Origin: an uncultured Bacteroidota bacterium
GTDB taxonomy: Bacteria; Bacteroidota; Bacteroidia; Flavobacteriales; Flavobacteriaceae
Length of the DNA stretch: 58,093 bases
Assembly: GCA_902515405.1 (NCBI GenBank)
Contig: CABXUS010000007.1
Span: forward strand, 1 to 58,093
Direction of reading: 5' to 3'
Shown: in pieces, positions 37,035 through 46,072 of the stretch
Numbering within the stretch: the first letter of the stretch is position 1
How the letters are laid out: each line of letters opens with the position of its first letter
The notes under the pieces: generated by a model
What the model saw: only the letters and a program-made list of their open reading frames with translations
What the model was told of the DNA's origin: nothing
Database searches by the model: none
Position numbers and translations under genes: made by a program

Positions 37035-38693
37035 ATGCATCAAGATGACTGGATTATACTAATTTCTACAATTTTATTTATAGTTATATATGGTGCATAT
37101 AAGACTAGAAAAAATAAAAATATTCAATCTTTTTTAAAAGGGAATAATACTTCAAATTGGTTCACAATTGGGATTTCTGTAATGGCAACGCAAGCTAGTG
37201 CAATTACATTTTTATCAACACCTGGACAAGCTTATTATGATGGAATGGGATTCTTACAGTTTTATTTAGGTCTCCCACTTGCAATGATAATAATCTGTAT
37301 GTTTTTTGTTCCTTTATACCACAAACTTAAAGTTTACACAGCATATGAGTTTTTGGAAAATAGATTTGATAGAAAAACTAGGACATTAGGGGCAATTTTA
37401 TTCTTAATTCAAAGAGGTTTAGCAGCAGGTATAACAATTTTTGCTCCATCAATAATTCTTTCAACTGTTCTTGGAATTGATCTAAAAATTTTAAATTTTT
37501 TAGTTGGATTTTTGGTAATAGTATATACTGTAACAGGAGGTACAAAAGCTGTTAATATTACTCAAAAACAGCAAATGTTTGTTATTTTTTTGGGTCTATT
37601 TTTTGTTTTCTTCTTTTTAATTGAGAGGTATCCTGAGAATTTAACAGTTTCCAAATTTTTAGAATACTCAAGATCAAGTGAAAAATTTAAAATACTAGAT
37701 TTTTCTATTGATCCAAATAACAGATATACCTTTTGGAGCGGTATCACAGGAGGATTATTTTTGGCTCTATCATATTTTGGGACTGATCAAAGCCAAGTTC
37801 AAAGATATATTTCAGGTAAATCTGTAAAAGAAATTAGACTAGGTTTAATTTTTAATGGAATCTTTAAAATACCAATGCAATTTTTCATTCTTTTACTTGG
37901 TGTTATGGTATTCGTTTTTTTCGAATTTAATAAATCACCAGTGAACTACAACCCACAAGTAATATCTTATGCACAAAAAAACTATTCAAGCGATTTCAAT
38001 AAAATCTTAAATGAATATGAAGACTTAACGTTTGAAAAAAGAAAGCTTCAACAAGGTTTTTTATCAAATATTGGAGATTTTCCAATTCAACTAAACTCAA
38101 TACAAAAGAAGGAAAAAGAGTTGAGGACAAATGTAAAGGAATTAGTGTCAACAAATAATAATTCTATTGAGGAAAATGATAAAGATTATGTATTTCTTCA
38201 TTTTATTTTAAATTACTTACCAAAAGGATTAATCGGACTATTAATAGCAGTAATAATTTGTGCTGCTATGTCATCAACAGCATCTGAATTAAATGCATTA
38301 GCAGCAACTACAACTATTGATTTATATAAAAGGAATCATCAAATAAAGAAATCTGAAAGACATTACTTGAGTGCCTCAAAATTCTTTACTGTAATGTGGG
38401 GTATTATAGCTATTGTCTTTGCAAGTTTTGGGACTTTATTTGAAAATTTAATACAACTTGTTAATATTATTGGCTCTATTTTCTATGGAACAATTTTGGG
38501 TATATTTCTTGTGGCATTTTTCTTTAAAAAAATAACATCAAACTCTGTGTTTTGGTCAGCCTGCTTATCGCAAATTATAATATTTATTATATTTTTTACA
38601 ACAGACATAAGTTATTTATGGTTAAACTTTATTGGAGCTTTTATTACTGTTGTTTTATCAAATATTATTGAGCGTTTTAAATTAATTGTTTAG
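37035..38693 (+). CDS. Sodium:solute symporter (SSS family)
   Basis: 552-residue inner-membrane transporter with about 13 helices. The N-terminal half shows family sequences FTIGISVMATQASAITFLSTPGQAYYDG-like (about 45-72, with the conserved small residues of the sodium site). It also has KVYTAYEFLENRF and TGGTKAVNITQKQQMF; AMSSTASELNALAATT near 410-425 is typical of helix 8. A hydrophilic, lysine- and glutamate-rich loop of roughly 90 residues (about 300-390) separates two helices. Substrate unknown (sugar or acid types are possible). It overlaps the convergent DUF2911 gene by 12 bases. Confidence 0.9.
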   Translation: MHQDDWIILISTILFIVIYGAYKTRKNKNIQSFLKGNNTSNWFTIGISVMATQASAITFLSTPGQAYYDGMGFLQFYLGLPLAMIIICMFFVPLYHKLKVYTAYEFLENRFDRKTRTLGAILFLIQRGLAAGITIFAPSIILSTVLGIDLKILNFLVGFLVIVYTVTGGTKAVNITQKQQMFVIFLGLFFVFFFLIERYPENLTVSKFLEYSRSSEKFKILDFSIDPNNRYTFWSGITGGLFLALSYFGTDQSQVQRYISGKSVKEIRLGLIFNGIFKIPMQFFILLLGVMVFVFFEFNKSPVNYNPQVISYAQKNYSSDFNKILNEYEDLTFEKRKLQQGFLSNIGDFPIQLNSIQKKEKELRTNVKELVSTNNNSIEENDKDYVFLHFILNYLPKGLIGLLIAVIICAAMSSTASELNALAATTTIDLYKRNHQIKKSERHYLSASKFFTVMWGIIAIVFASFGTLFENLIQLVNIIGSIFYGTILGIFLVAFFFKKITSNSVFWSACLSQIIIFIIFFTTDISYLWLNFIGAFITVVLSNIIERFKLIV

Positions 38694-39527
38694 CCTTTCG
38701 TTTATAATTCTTAAAGTGTTGATACCATCTGGAATATTACCTTTTAAGGCTAAATCATAGCCCTTTTTAGCATATTTCTTAGCTTTATTTATCTTCCCTG
38801 CTTTTTCATAGATTAAAGCTTTATATCTTAATTGCCAATATGGTAAGTCATCTGAGTCTTTAAATGCAATATCAATCCATTTTAATGCTTTATCAATATT
38901 TATATTTTCTTCAAAAAAATATATAGCAGCTTTTCTGTAGTCTGCAATACTAGGGTTACCATCCATGATTTCATTAATATTATTAAGCATTTTTTCTTTA
39001 GTTAAAACATCTATCACATAAATGGCAATTTTATTATCCCAGCTTAAATTAAAACTAGCACCTGCATTAGAAATATCTCCAAATGAAATTGTAAATGTTT
39101 CTACAGCAAAAGGTAAATCATAAAAATCACTAGAAACTCTTGCTTTTATAAGTGATTCATCAAAACTTTTTAATGATCCCCAAGCATCTGTTTTTTCATA
39201 AATTACAAGGTCTAATTTTGATTCTCTAGGAACAGAATATACGTGATATTCTCCTTTTTCTACAAGTTGATTGTTAATCTTCACATCATCAGAAAAAGAA
39301 ATAGTTGTTGCCTGATTTGCTCCCGTTCTCCAAATCTGATTAAATGGAACTAAATTTCCAAATATAGTCCTACCTTTTTTGGATGGTCTCGAATAATCTA
39401 GATTTATATTAACTAGTCCAACTTTTTGAGAAACTTTAGCTCTTGGACTTGCAACTGGAGATTGCAATTGTGCATAAGAAAATTGAAATAATAAAAATGT
39501 AAAAAATAAAGAAGTAATTTTTTTCAT
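38682..39527 (-). CDS. DUF2911 protein with TPR-like C-terminus
   Basis: 281 aa, secreted: a signal peptide of about 19 residues (cleavage after FSYAQ). The DUF2911 beta domain follows (SPRAKVSQKVGLVNINLDYSRP, GNLVPFNQIWRTGANQATTI, GEYHVYSVP), then helical tetratricopeptide-like repeats (about 185-275). Function unknown; the family is widespread in Bacteroidota. It lies between the symporter and the photolyase-linked operon, divergent from the latter. Confidence 0.85.
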   Translation of the reverse strand: MKKITSLFFTFLLFQFSYAQLQSPVASPRAKVSQKVGLVNINLDYSRPSKKGRTIFGNLVPFNQIWRTGANQATTISFSDDVKINNQLVEKGEYHVYSVPRESKLDLVIYEKTDAWGSLKSFDESLIKARVSSDFYDLPFAVETFTISFGDISNAGASFNLSWDNKIAIYVIDVLTKEKMLNNINEIMDGNPSIADYRKAAIYFFEENINIDKALKWIDIAFKDSDDLPYWQLRYKALIYEKAGKINKAKKYAKKGYDLALKGNIPDGINTLRIINERLNN

Positions 39528-39562
39528 GATTTTTAATTTTAAGATTTACTTTTACAAATATT

Positions 39563-40027
39563 ATGAAAATTTTTAAAATTCACACCAAACAAAAACTACC
39601 AATTTCTGTTGATGAAGCCTGGAGTTTTTTATCAAACCCTAAAAACCTAAAAACTATCACACCAAGTGAAATGAATTTTAATATTATCGATTGTGATTTT
39701 AAAAAAGTTTATCCAGGTCAGATTATTATATATATTGTAACACCAATATTAAATATTCCAATTAAGTGGGTTACAGAAATTACTCATGTAGTTGATAAAA
39801 AATACTTTGTTGATGAGCAGAGATTTGGCCCTTATGAATTATGGCACCACAAACACTTTATAAGAGAAATTGAAGGTGGTATCGAAATGGAGGATATTAT
39901 ACATTATAAAATACCTTTCGGCCCACTTGGTGTTCTTGCAAATTACCTTTTTGTTCAAAAAAAACTTGGCTCGATATTTGTCCATAGAAGAAAAAAGTTA
40001 ATTGAACTATTTGGTGATTTAAAATGA
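39563..40027 (+). CDS. SRPBCC-fold protein, photolyase-linked
   Basis: 154 aa. START/Bet v 1-like fold: FKIHTKQKLPISVDEAWSFLSNPKNLKTITP at the start and YELWHHKHFIREIEGGIEMEDIIHY in the middle. This type binds hydrophobic ligands in a cavity. Related proteins are common next to photolyase genes in bacteria and are sometimes called cell division inhibitors, but the ligand is unknown. It is first of a five-gene coupled operon, overlapping the SDR gene by 4 bases. Confidence 0.82.
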   Translation: MKIFKIHTKQKLPISVDEAWSFLSNPKNLKTITPSEMNFNIIDCDFKKVYPGQIIIYIVTPILNIPIKWVTEITHVVDKKYFVDEQRFGPYELWHHKHFIREIEGGIEMEDIIHYKIPFGPLGVLANYLFVQKKLGSIFVHRRKKLIELFGDLK

Positions 40028-40719
40028 AAAATATCTTACTTATTGGTGGTTCCTACGGAATAGGTGCCTCACTTACTAAAATTATAGCAAATGATAATAA
40101 TGTTATCGTAGCTTCAAGAACTAAGCCTCAAGATGAAATAAACAATGTTAAATACTTATCCTTTGATGCATTAAATGACGAAATTGATCAGAATGAACTT
40201 CCTGAAAACATTGATGGATTCGTATATTTTCCAGGCAGTATAAATTTAAGACCATTTAAAGGCTTAAGTATTGATTCATTCAAACAAGATTTAGAGATAA
40301 ATGTTTTATCTCTAATTAAAGTTTTAAAATCTATTTTACCTAGACTTAGTTTATCTAATAATTCAAGTCTCGTTTTTTTAAGCACAGTTGCTGTCTCGCA
40401 AGGAATGCCATTTCATTCAAGTGTTGCAACTGCCAAAGGAGCAATTGAGGGACTTGCAAAATCTTTAGCTGCAGAATATGCTCCAAAAATGAGAGTTAAT
40501 GTTATAGCTCCATCCATTGTAGACACTCCACTTGCAAACAGATTCTTAAATAATGAAATAAAAATTCAGAAGTCTGCAGAAAAACACCCACTTAACAGAG
40601 TTGGAAACAAGGAAGATATTGCTGAAATAATAAAATTTTTACTTTCTGATAAATCTTCATGGATGACTGGACAAATACTTTCAGTTGATGGTGGTTTATC
40701 TACTTTAATCAAAAATTAA
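40024..40719 (+). CDS. SDR-fold protein lacking catalytic Tyr
   Basis: 231 aa, short-chain dehydrogenase fold. The nucleotide motif is GGSYGIGAS at 8-16, the NNxG-type region is FPGSIN, and the C-terminus VDGGL closes the fold. The usual Tyr-x-x-x-Lys is altered: V134 replaces Tyr, K138 remains and S120 is the likely catalytic Ser equivalent. The protein may be non-catalytic or use different chemistry. It sits between the SRPBCC gene (4-base overlap) and photolyase (4-base gap). Confidence 0.85.
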   Translation: MKNILLIGGSYGIGASLTKIIANDNNVIVASRTKPQDEINNVKYLSFDALNDEIDQNELPENIDGFVYFPGSINLRPFKGLSIDSFKQDLEINVLSLIKVLKSILPRLSLSNNSSLVFLSTVAVSQGMPFHSSVATAKGAIEGLAKSLAAEYAPKMRVNVIAPSIVDTPLANRFLNNEIKIQKSAEKHPLNRVGNKEDIAEIIKFLLSDKSSWMTGQILSVDGGLSTLIKN

Positions 40720-40723
40720 TTAC

Positions 40724-42013
40724 ATGGTTATCTTTTGGTTTAGGAGAGATCTCAGGATTGATGATAATCATGCGTTATTTAGAGCGTTAAAATCTGGATT
40801 CGATGTTTTACCCATTTTTATATTTGATACTGATATAACTAATAAATTGAATAAAAATGATCATCGCATAAATTATATTAATAAAGTTATAAATGAATTA
40901 AATGATAAGCTTCTAACTAAAAAAAAGAAGATTAATACTTTTACTGGAAAACCAAAAGACATCATTAAGAAACTTATAAAAAAATTAAAAATTAAGGAGA
41001 TTTATGTAAATAAAGATTATGAACCTTATGCACATGAAAGAGATAATGAAATAAAAGAAATTTGCGAAAAAAATAATGTTACTTATAATTCGTTTAAAGA
41101 CCATGTAATTTTTGAAGAAGATGAAATAGTAAAATCGGATGGCACACCTTATGTAGTATACACCCCTTATTCTAAAAAATGGATTGAAAAATATAACTCA
41201 ACTCAAACTAAGACATATAACTCAGAAAAATATCTTGAAAATTTAGTGGATTTTAATACAATTGAGATTGATAATTTTAAGAAAATTTTTAAAGAAAAGA
41301 TTATTTTACCTGAGAATTATACTCTAAATAATGATTTAATCGATAAGTATGAGGATACAAGAAATTTTCCAGCGCTGGACAGTACATCAAGAATTGGTGT
41401 CAATCTAAGATTTGGCAACGTTAGCATAAGGAAAATTGTTAGAAAATCTTCTAGTAGATTAAATAATACATATTTAAAAGAGTTGATTTGGAGAGAATTT
41501 TTTATGCAAATTTTATGGCATTTTCCACATACAACTAAAAGATCATTTAAAGATAAGTATGAAAGGATTGAATGGAGAAATGATATGGAAGACTTTAAAT
41601 TGTGGTGTGATGGTAAGACAGGATATCCAATAGTTGATGCAGGTATGAATCAGTTAAATGAAACTGGTTTCATGCACAATAGATTAAGAATGGTTGTTGG
41701 TAGTTTTTTATGTAAGCATTTATTAATTGACTGGAGGCTTGGTGAAAAATATTTTGCAGATAAACTTTTTGATTACGAACAAGCAAGCAATGTTGGAAAT
41801 TGGCAATGGGTTGCTGGTTGTGGAGTAGACGCTGCTCCATACTTTAGGATTTTTAATCCAGAATCTCAACAAAAAAAGTTTGATAAGGATTTATTATATA
41901 TTAAAAAGTGGATACCAAACTTCGAAGAAAACAATTATATTAATAAAATTGTTGAACATAAATTTGCTAGAGAAAGATGTTTAAATACATATAGAAAGGC
42001 ATTAAATAAATAA
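40724..42013 (+). CDS. Deoxyribodipyrimidine photolyase (class I type)
   Basis: Flavoprotein that uses blue light to split pyrimidine dimers. 429 aa. The N-terminal antenna domain starts FWFRRDLRIDDNHALF at about 4-19. The FAD domain contains TSRIGVNLRFGNVSIR and LIWREFFMQILWHFP. WCDGKTGYPIVDAGMNQL, GFMHNRLRMVVGSFL and NVGNWQWVAGCGVDAAPYFRIFNP follow. It looks like an active CPD photolyase; a cryptochrome role cannot be excluded. It overlaps the next gene by one base (TAATG). Confidence 0.93.
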   Translation: MVIFWFRRDLRIDDNHALFRALKSGFDVLPIFIFDTDITNKLNKNDHRINYINKVINELNDKLLTKKKKINTFTGKPKDIIKKLIKKLKIKEIYVNKDYEPYAHERDNEIKEICEKNNVTYNSFKDHVIFEEDEIVKSDGTPYVVYTPYSKKWIEKYNSTQTKTYNSEKYLENLVDFNTIEIDNFKKIFKEKIILPENYTLNNDLIDKYEDTRNFPALDSTSRIGVNLRFGNVSIRKIVRKSSSRLNNTYLKELIWREFFMQILWHFPHTTKRSFKDKYERIEWRNDMEDFKLWCDGKTGYPIVDAGMNQLNETGFMHNRLRMVVGSFLCKHLLIDWRLGEKYFADKLFDYEQASNVGNWQWVAGCGVDAAPYFRIFNPESQQKKFDKDLLYIKKWIPNFEENNYINKIVEHKFARERCLNTYRKALNK

Positions 42014-43482
42014 TGGATATTTCAATTATTTTTCCAAACCAAATTTTTGAAAATTCTAAATTGTTAGACGAATCCTCAAAAATATTTCTAATTGAAGAGT
42101 ATTTATTTTTCAATCAATTTAATTTTCATAAACAAAAAATTCTGTTTCATAGAATGACAATGAAATCTTATGAAAAATTCTTGAAAAAAAAGAAATTAGA
42201 TGTTGTCTACATTGATTCCACAGAAAATATTTCTGATATAAGAGAATTTATTAGAAACTTAGATAAAAAAATCCAATCAATAAAAATTTATGATCCTGTT
42301 GATAATTGGTTGTCTCAGAGAATAAATGATTCTTGTGAAGAAAAAAATATTAAAATAGAAAATTATAATAATCCACTTTTTATAAATAATAATGAAGATT
42401 TGGAAATATTTTTTAGAAGTGATAAGAAGAAGTTTTTTCAAACATCATTTTATAAAAAACAAAGAGTAAAATTAGACATTATGATGATTGGAGATAAGCC
42501 TGAGGGCGGAAAGTGGACTTATGATGATCAAAACAGAGAAAAATATCCAAAAAACAAAATTCCACCCGAAATAGATTATCCAAAAAAAGACGATAATTAT
42601 AATGAAGCCTTAAACTATTTAAATAATAATTATAAAAATAATTATGGTTTAATTGATGATGAGAATATCTATCCATATAATTTTCAGTTAGCTAAAAAAT
42701 GGTTAGACGATTTTTTTATAACGAGATTTTATGAATTTGGACCCTACGAAGATGCTGTGGTTAAAGAAAAATCAATATTAAACCATAGTGTTTTATCACC
42801 ACTTTTAAACACTGGATTAATCAACCCTAAAGAATTGATTAAAAGAACCATTAATTATCATTATGAAAATAAAATACCAATCAATTCAACTGAGGGATTT
42901 ATAAGGCAAATTATTGGCTGGAGAGAGTTTATACGTGGCGTATATGTATGCAAAGGAACCGAGGAAAGAAATAAAAATTTTTGGAATTTCAGTAGAAAAA
43001 TTCCTAGTTCATTTTATAGTGCTAATACAGGTATTGATCCCATTGATGACACAATTAATAAGATAAATAAATCTGGTTATGCAAACCACATTGAAAGACT
43101 TATGATTATTGGAAATTTTATGTTGTTATGCGAATTTGATCCAAATGAAGTGTATAGATGGTTTATGGAATTATTTATAGATTCATATGATTGGGTAATG
43201 GTTCCTAATGTTTATGGAATGAGTCAATTTGGTGATGGTGGATTGATGTCTACTAAACCATATATAAGTGGAAGTAGTTATATTTTAAAAATGAGTAATT
43301 ATAAGAGAGGTGAATGGTGTATGATATGGGATTCTTTATTTTGGAATTTTATTGATAAACAAAGAGAGTTCTTTTTAACAAATCCAAGAATGAGAATGCT
43401 TGTAAGTTCATTTGACAGAATGGATATTGAAAAAAAGGAAAAATTAATTAATACAGCAAATAAATTTATATCTAATTTATGA
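42013..43482 (+). CDS. FeS-BCP-type photolyase/cryptochrome without full Fe-S site
   Basis: 489 aa, of the deoxyribodipyrimidine photolyase-related (PF04244) group that contains bacterial (6-4) photolyases. Typical sequences are GDKPEGGKWTYDDQNR (about 160-175), QIIGWREFIRGVYV (about 300-313), NHIERLMIIGNFMLLCEFDP and DWVMVPNVYGMSQFGDGG. The [4Fe-4S] enzymes have a CxxC pair and another Cys after the MSxY motif; here that region reads MSNYKRGEWCMIWD (427-440) with only Cys436, plus Cys373. The iron-sulfur cluster is therefore probably missing. It overlaps TIGR03643 by 4 bases. Confidence 0.87.
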   Translation: MDISIIFPNQIFENSKLLDESSKIFLIEEYLFFNQFNFHKQKILFHRMTMKSYEKFLKKKKLDVVYIDSTENISDIREFIRNLDKKIQSIKIYDPVDNWLSQRINDSCEEKNIKIENYNNPLFINNNEDLEIFFRSDKKKFFQTSFYKKQRVKLDIMMIGDKPEGGKWTYDDQNREKYPKNKIPPEIDYPKKDDNYNEALNYLNNNYKNNYGLIDDENIYPYNFQLAKKWLDDFFITRFYEFGPYEDAVVKEKSILNHSVLSPLLNTGLINPKELIKRTINYHYENKIPINSTEGFIRQIIGWREFIRGVYVCKGTEERNKNFWNFSRKIPSSFYSANTGIDPIDDTINKINKSGYANHIERLMIIGNFMLLCEFDPNEVYRWFMELFIDSYDWVMVPNVYGMSQFGDGGLMSTKPYISGSSYILKMSNYKRGEWCMIWDSLFWNFIDKQREFFLTNPRMRMLVSSFDRMDIEKKEKLINTANKFISNL

Positions 43483-43754
43483 GCTTAAATAATATTGAAA
43501 TAGATAGAGTAATTGAGATGGCCTGGGAAGATAGAACAACTTTTGATGCAATAAAAAATCAATTTGGAATTACAGAAAAAGATGTAATAAAAATAATGAG
43601 AAAAAATCTCAAAAACTCAAGCTTTAAACTATGGAGAAAAAGGGTCAGCGCAAGAAAAACAAAACATTTAAAAGTTTTAGAAAAACATAATATTAAAACT
43701 TTAAGATTTAAATGTTCTAGACAGAAAAATATATCAAATAATAAGATTACTTAA
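43479..43754 (+). CDS. TIGR03643 family small protein, HTH-like
   Basis: 91 aa, basic. A helix-turn-helix-like region (about 17-44: TFDAIKNQFGITEKDVIKIM) is followed by LWRKRVSARKTKH with many basic residues, which suggests nucleic-acid binding. The family is known for lying beside photolyase genes; its role is not known to me. It overlaps the photolyase-like gene upstream by 4 bases and the convergent murA by 8 bases. Confidence 0.78.
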   Translation: MSLNNIEIDRVIEMAWEDRTTFDAIKNQFGITEKDVIKIMRKNLKNSSFKLWRKRVSARKTKHLKVLEKHNIKTLRFKCSRQKNISNNKIT

Positions 43755-45054
43755 ATCTTTCAATTGATGCTCCAATAGATTTGAGCCTCTTATCAATATT
43801 TTCATAGCCCCTATCGATTTGCTCAATATTATGTATAGTGCTTGTTCCATTTGCTGATAAAGCTGCAATTAACAATGATATACCTGCTCTTATATCTGGT
43901 GATGTCATTTTTGTTGCTTTAAGTTTGGATTTAAAAGCATGTCCAATTACAACTGCTCTATGCGGATCACATAATATGATTTTAGCACCCATATCAATTA
44001 GTTTATCTACAAAGAATAATCTACTTTCAAACATTTTTTGATGAATCAATACACTTCCCTTAGCTTGGGTTGCTACAACTAATACAATGCTAATTAAATC
44101 AGGTGTAAAAAGAGGCCATGGACCGTCTGAAATAGTTAACACACTGCCATCTATATTATTTTGTATTTCATAACCATTATCATGAGCAGGAATTCTAATA
44201 CTATTATTTTTTTTCTCAATTTGAATTCCAAGTTTAAAAAAAACATTAAGCATTTGATCCAATGATTTTAATTCAACACCCTCTATTGTAATATCACTTT
44301 TAGTTAATGCAGCTAAACCTATCCAGCTTCCAATTTCAATAATATCAGATTGAATTTTGTGATTACATCCCTCTAAATATTTTACACCATTAACTTTTAA
44401 AAGATTTGATCCTATACCACTAATATTTCCGCCCATATTATTAATCATTAGACATAATTGCTGAATATATGGTTCACAAGCAGCATTATATATGGTTGTC
44501 TCACCCTCAATTAATGAAGCAGTCATGATAATGTTAGCAGTACCAGTTACAGAGGGTTGATCAAGTAAAATATATGAGGCTTTTAATTTACCACTAACAT
44601 TATATCTATAATTTTCTCTATCATATTGAAATTTAGCACCCAATTTTACTAAACCTTCAAAATGAGTGTCGAGTTTTCTTCTACCAATCTTATCACCGCC
44701 TGGCTTAGGGACTGAAGCATTTCCAAATCTAGATAATAATGGGCCAATTATCATAATGGAACCTCTAAGTCCTTTAGCCATTTCCTCAAAATCGTTTGTA
44801 TTAAGATAGTTTAAGTCAATATCTTTAGCTTCAAAGGAATATTTATGTTGGTTTATTTTCTTTACATAAACTCCTAATCCAATTAATAAATCTATTAGAC
44901 GATTTACGTCAATAATATCAGGAACATTATCAATTATAACTTTTTTATCGGTTAATAAAACAGCACAAATTACTTGAAGGGCTTCATTTTTAGCACCCTG
45001 AGGTTTTATTTTTCCGGATAATTTTTTTCCACCTTTAACTTTAAAAGCTTCCAT
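43747..45054 (-). CDS. murA: UDP-GlcNAc 1-carboxyvinyltransferase
   Basis: First committed step of peptidoglycan synthesis, transferring enolpyruvate to UDP-GlcNAc. 435 aa, full length, starting MEAFKVKGGKKLSGKI. Lys22 and Asn23 are in GAKNEAL. The catalytic loop has KPGGDKIGRRKLDTH at 118-131, so residue 121 is Asp where the usual enzyme has Cys. This change prevents covalent attack by fosfomycin in other bacteria. It overlaps DUF4290 by one base and TIGR03643 by 8 bases. Confidence 0.95.
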   Translation of the reverse strand: MEAFKVKGGKKLSGKIKPQGAKNEALQVICAVLLTDKKVIIDNVPDIIDVNRLIDLLIGLGVYVKKINQHKYSFEAKDIDLNYLNTNDFEEMAKGLRGSIMIIGPLLSRFGNASVPKPGGDKIGRRKLDTHFEGLVKLGAKFQYDRENYRYNVSGKLKASYILLDQPSVTGTANIIMTASLIEGETTIYNAACEPYIQQLCLMINNMGGNISGIGSNLLKVNGVKYLEGCNHKIQSDIIEIGSWIGLAALTKSDITIEGVELKSLDQMLNVFFKLGIQIEKKNNSIRIPAHDNGYEIQNNIDGSVLTISDGPWPLFTPDLISIVLVVATQAKGSVLIHQKMFESRLFFVDKLIDMGAKIILCDPHRAVVIGHAFKSKLKATKMTSPDIRAGISLLIAALSANGTSTIHNIEQIDRGYENIDKRLKSIGASIERFK

Positions 45055-45692
45055 TATTTTCTTTTAAATTTTCTGAAAGGTTTTTTTCCTTTTCTTGAGG
45101 ATTTAGAAAACTTTTTAGCAGAAAGAGAAATAAGATCTTTTGAATCAGTCAGTGGTTTACTGTCTTTATTAATTTGAACTTTTCCATCAGAAAGCTCCAA
45201 AATGTGATTAAAAATAATTGAATCATCAACAGAATCTTTATTCCATTTTAAGAAACATTTCTTCATATGGTTAGCAATAACATAAATCAACTCAGTTTTC
45301 ATATCACCTTCTTTCCAAGCTGAAGCAACATCTATCATTTTTTTTATATTATTTCCGTAAAATCTATATTTAGGATGATTTTGTGGATAATTTAATTTTT
45401 CAGGTTTTTCTTCATAAATTTCTCTAGAAGGTTTAGTAAAAGGAGAATCTACATCTAAATCAAAGTCAGCCATTATAAAGAGCTGATCCCACAATTTATG
45501 TTGAAAGTCAGGTACATCTCTAAGATGAGGATTTAAATTACCCATAACACCTATAATAGCTTTAGCCATTTTATTTCTTTCATTCTTATTTGGGCAACTT
45601 ACAGCTTGATCAACCATTTTTTGAATATGTCTACCATACTCAGGAATAATTAAGCCTGTTCTTTCTGTATTATATTCTAAGGAATCTATCAA
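45054..45692 (-). CDS. DUF4290 family protein
   Basis: 212 aa, function unknown. It starts MIDSLEYNTERTGLIIPEYGRHIQKMV and contains WDQLFIMADFDLDVDSPF, typical of the Bacteroidota DUF4290 family. The last 25 residues are very basic (KKFSKSSRKGKKPFRKFKRK), suggesting nucleic-acid or ribosome contact. The gene is conserved directly upstream of murA in flavobacteria, as here. Confidence 0.85.
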   Translation of the reverse strand: MIDSLEYNTERTGLIIPEYGRHIQKMVDQAVSCPNKNERNKMAKAIIGVMGNLNPHLRDVPDFQHKLWDQLFIMADFDLDVDSPFTKPSREIYEEKPEKLNYPQNHPKYRFYGNNIKKMIDVASAWKEGDMKTELIYVIANHMKKCFLKWNKDSVDDSIIFNHILELSDGKVQINKDSKPLTDSKDLISLSAKKFSKSSRKGKKPFRKFKRK

Positions 45693-45729
45693 AATTATTT
45701 ATTTGGTGCTAAAATTAAAGATTTTTTTA

Positions 45730-46014
45730 CTACAAAGAAATTATTCCATCAATTTTAGACACATCCATATACTTATTAATTACTTCATCGGGGTTTTTCA
45801 TATGTTTAATTATGGTAATGCTAATGTATTTTTTATTTGAAGACTCTTTTTTCGAAACCCTACACCTTTTTAGATCGAATTTTGATAATAAATCTTCTAT
45901 TTTATTTAATTCATTAAGAATTATAAATTTAAAAATATAATCAGAGGGCCATTTTTGATATTTTTTGAGATCATCACTTAATTTTTCATAGTCTTTTTTC
46001 GATGAATAATTCAC
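45730..46014 (-). CDS. DUF493 (YbeD-like) protein
   Basis: 94 aa, small ferredoxin-like alpha/beta fold related to ACT-type regulatory domains (WPSDYIFKFIILNELNKIEDLL, ESSNKKYISITIIKHM, DEVINKYMDVSKIDGII). Function unknown. It is 37 bases upstream of DUF4290 on the same strand and divergent from the ATPase gene. Confidence 0.82.
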   Translation of the reverse strand: MNYSSKKDYEKLSDDLKKYQKWPSDYIFKFIILNELNKIEDLLSKFDLKRCRVSKKESSNKKYISITIIKHMKNPDEVINKYMDVSKIDGIISL

Positions 46015-46072
46015 ATTTCAAATATACTAACAAATTATAGTTATATTTTTGTATTAATTATTTCTATAATCA

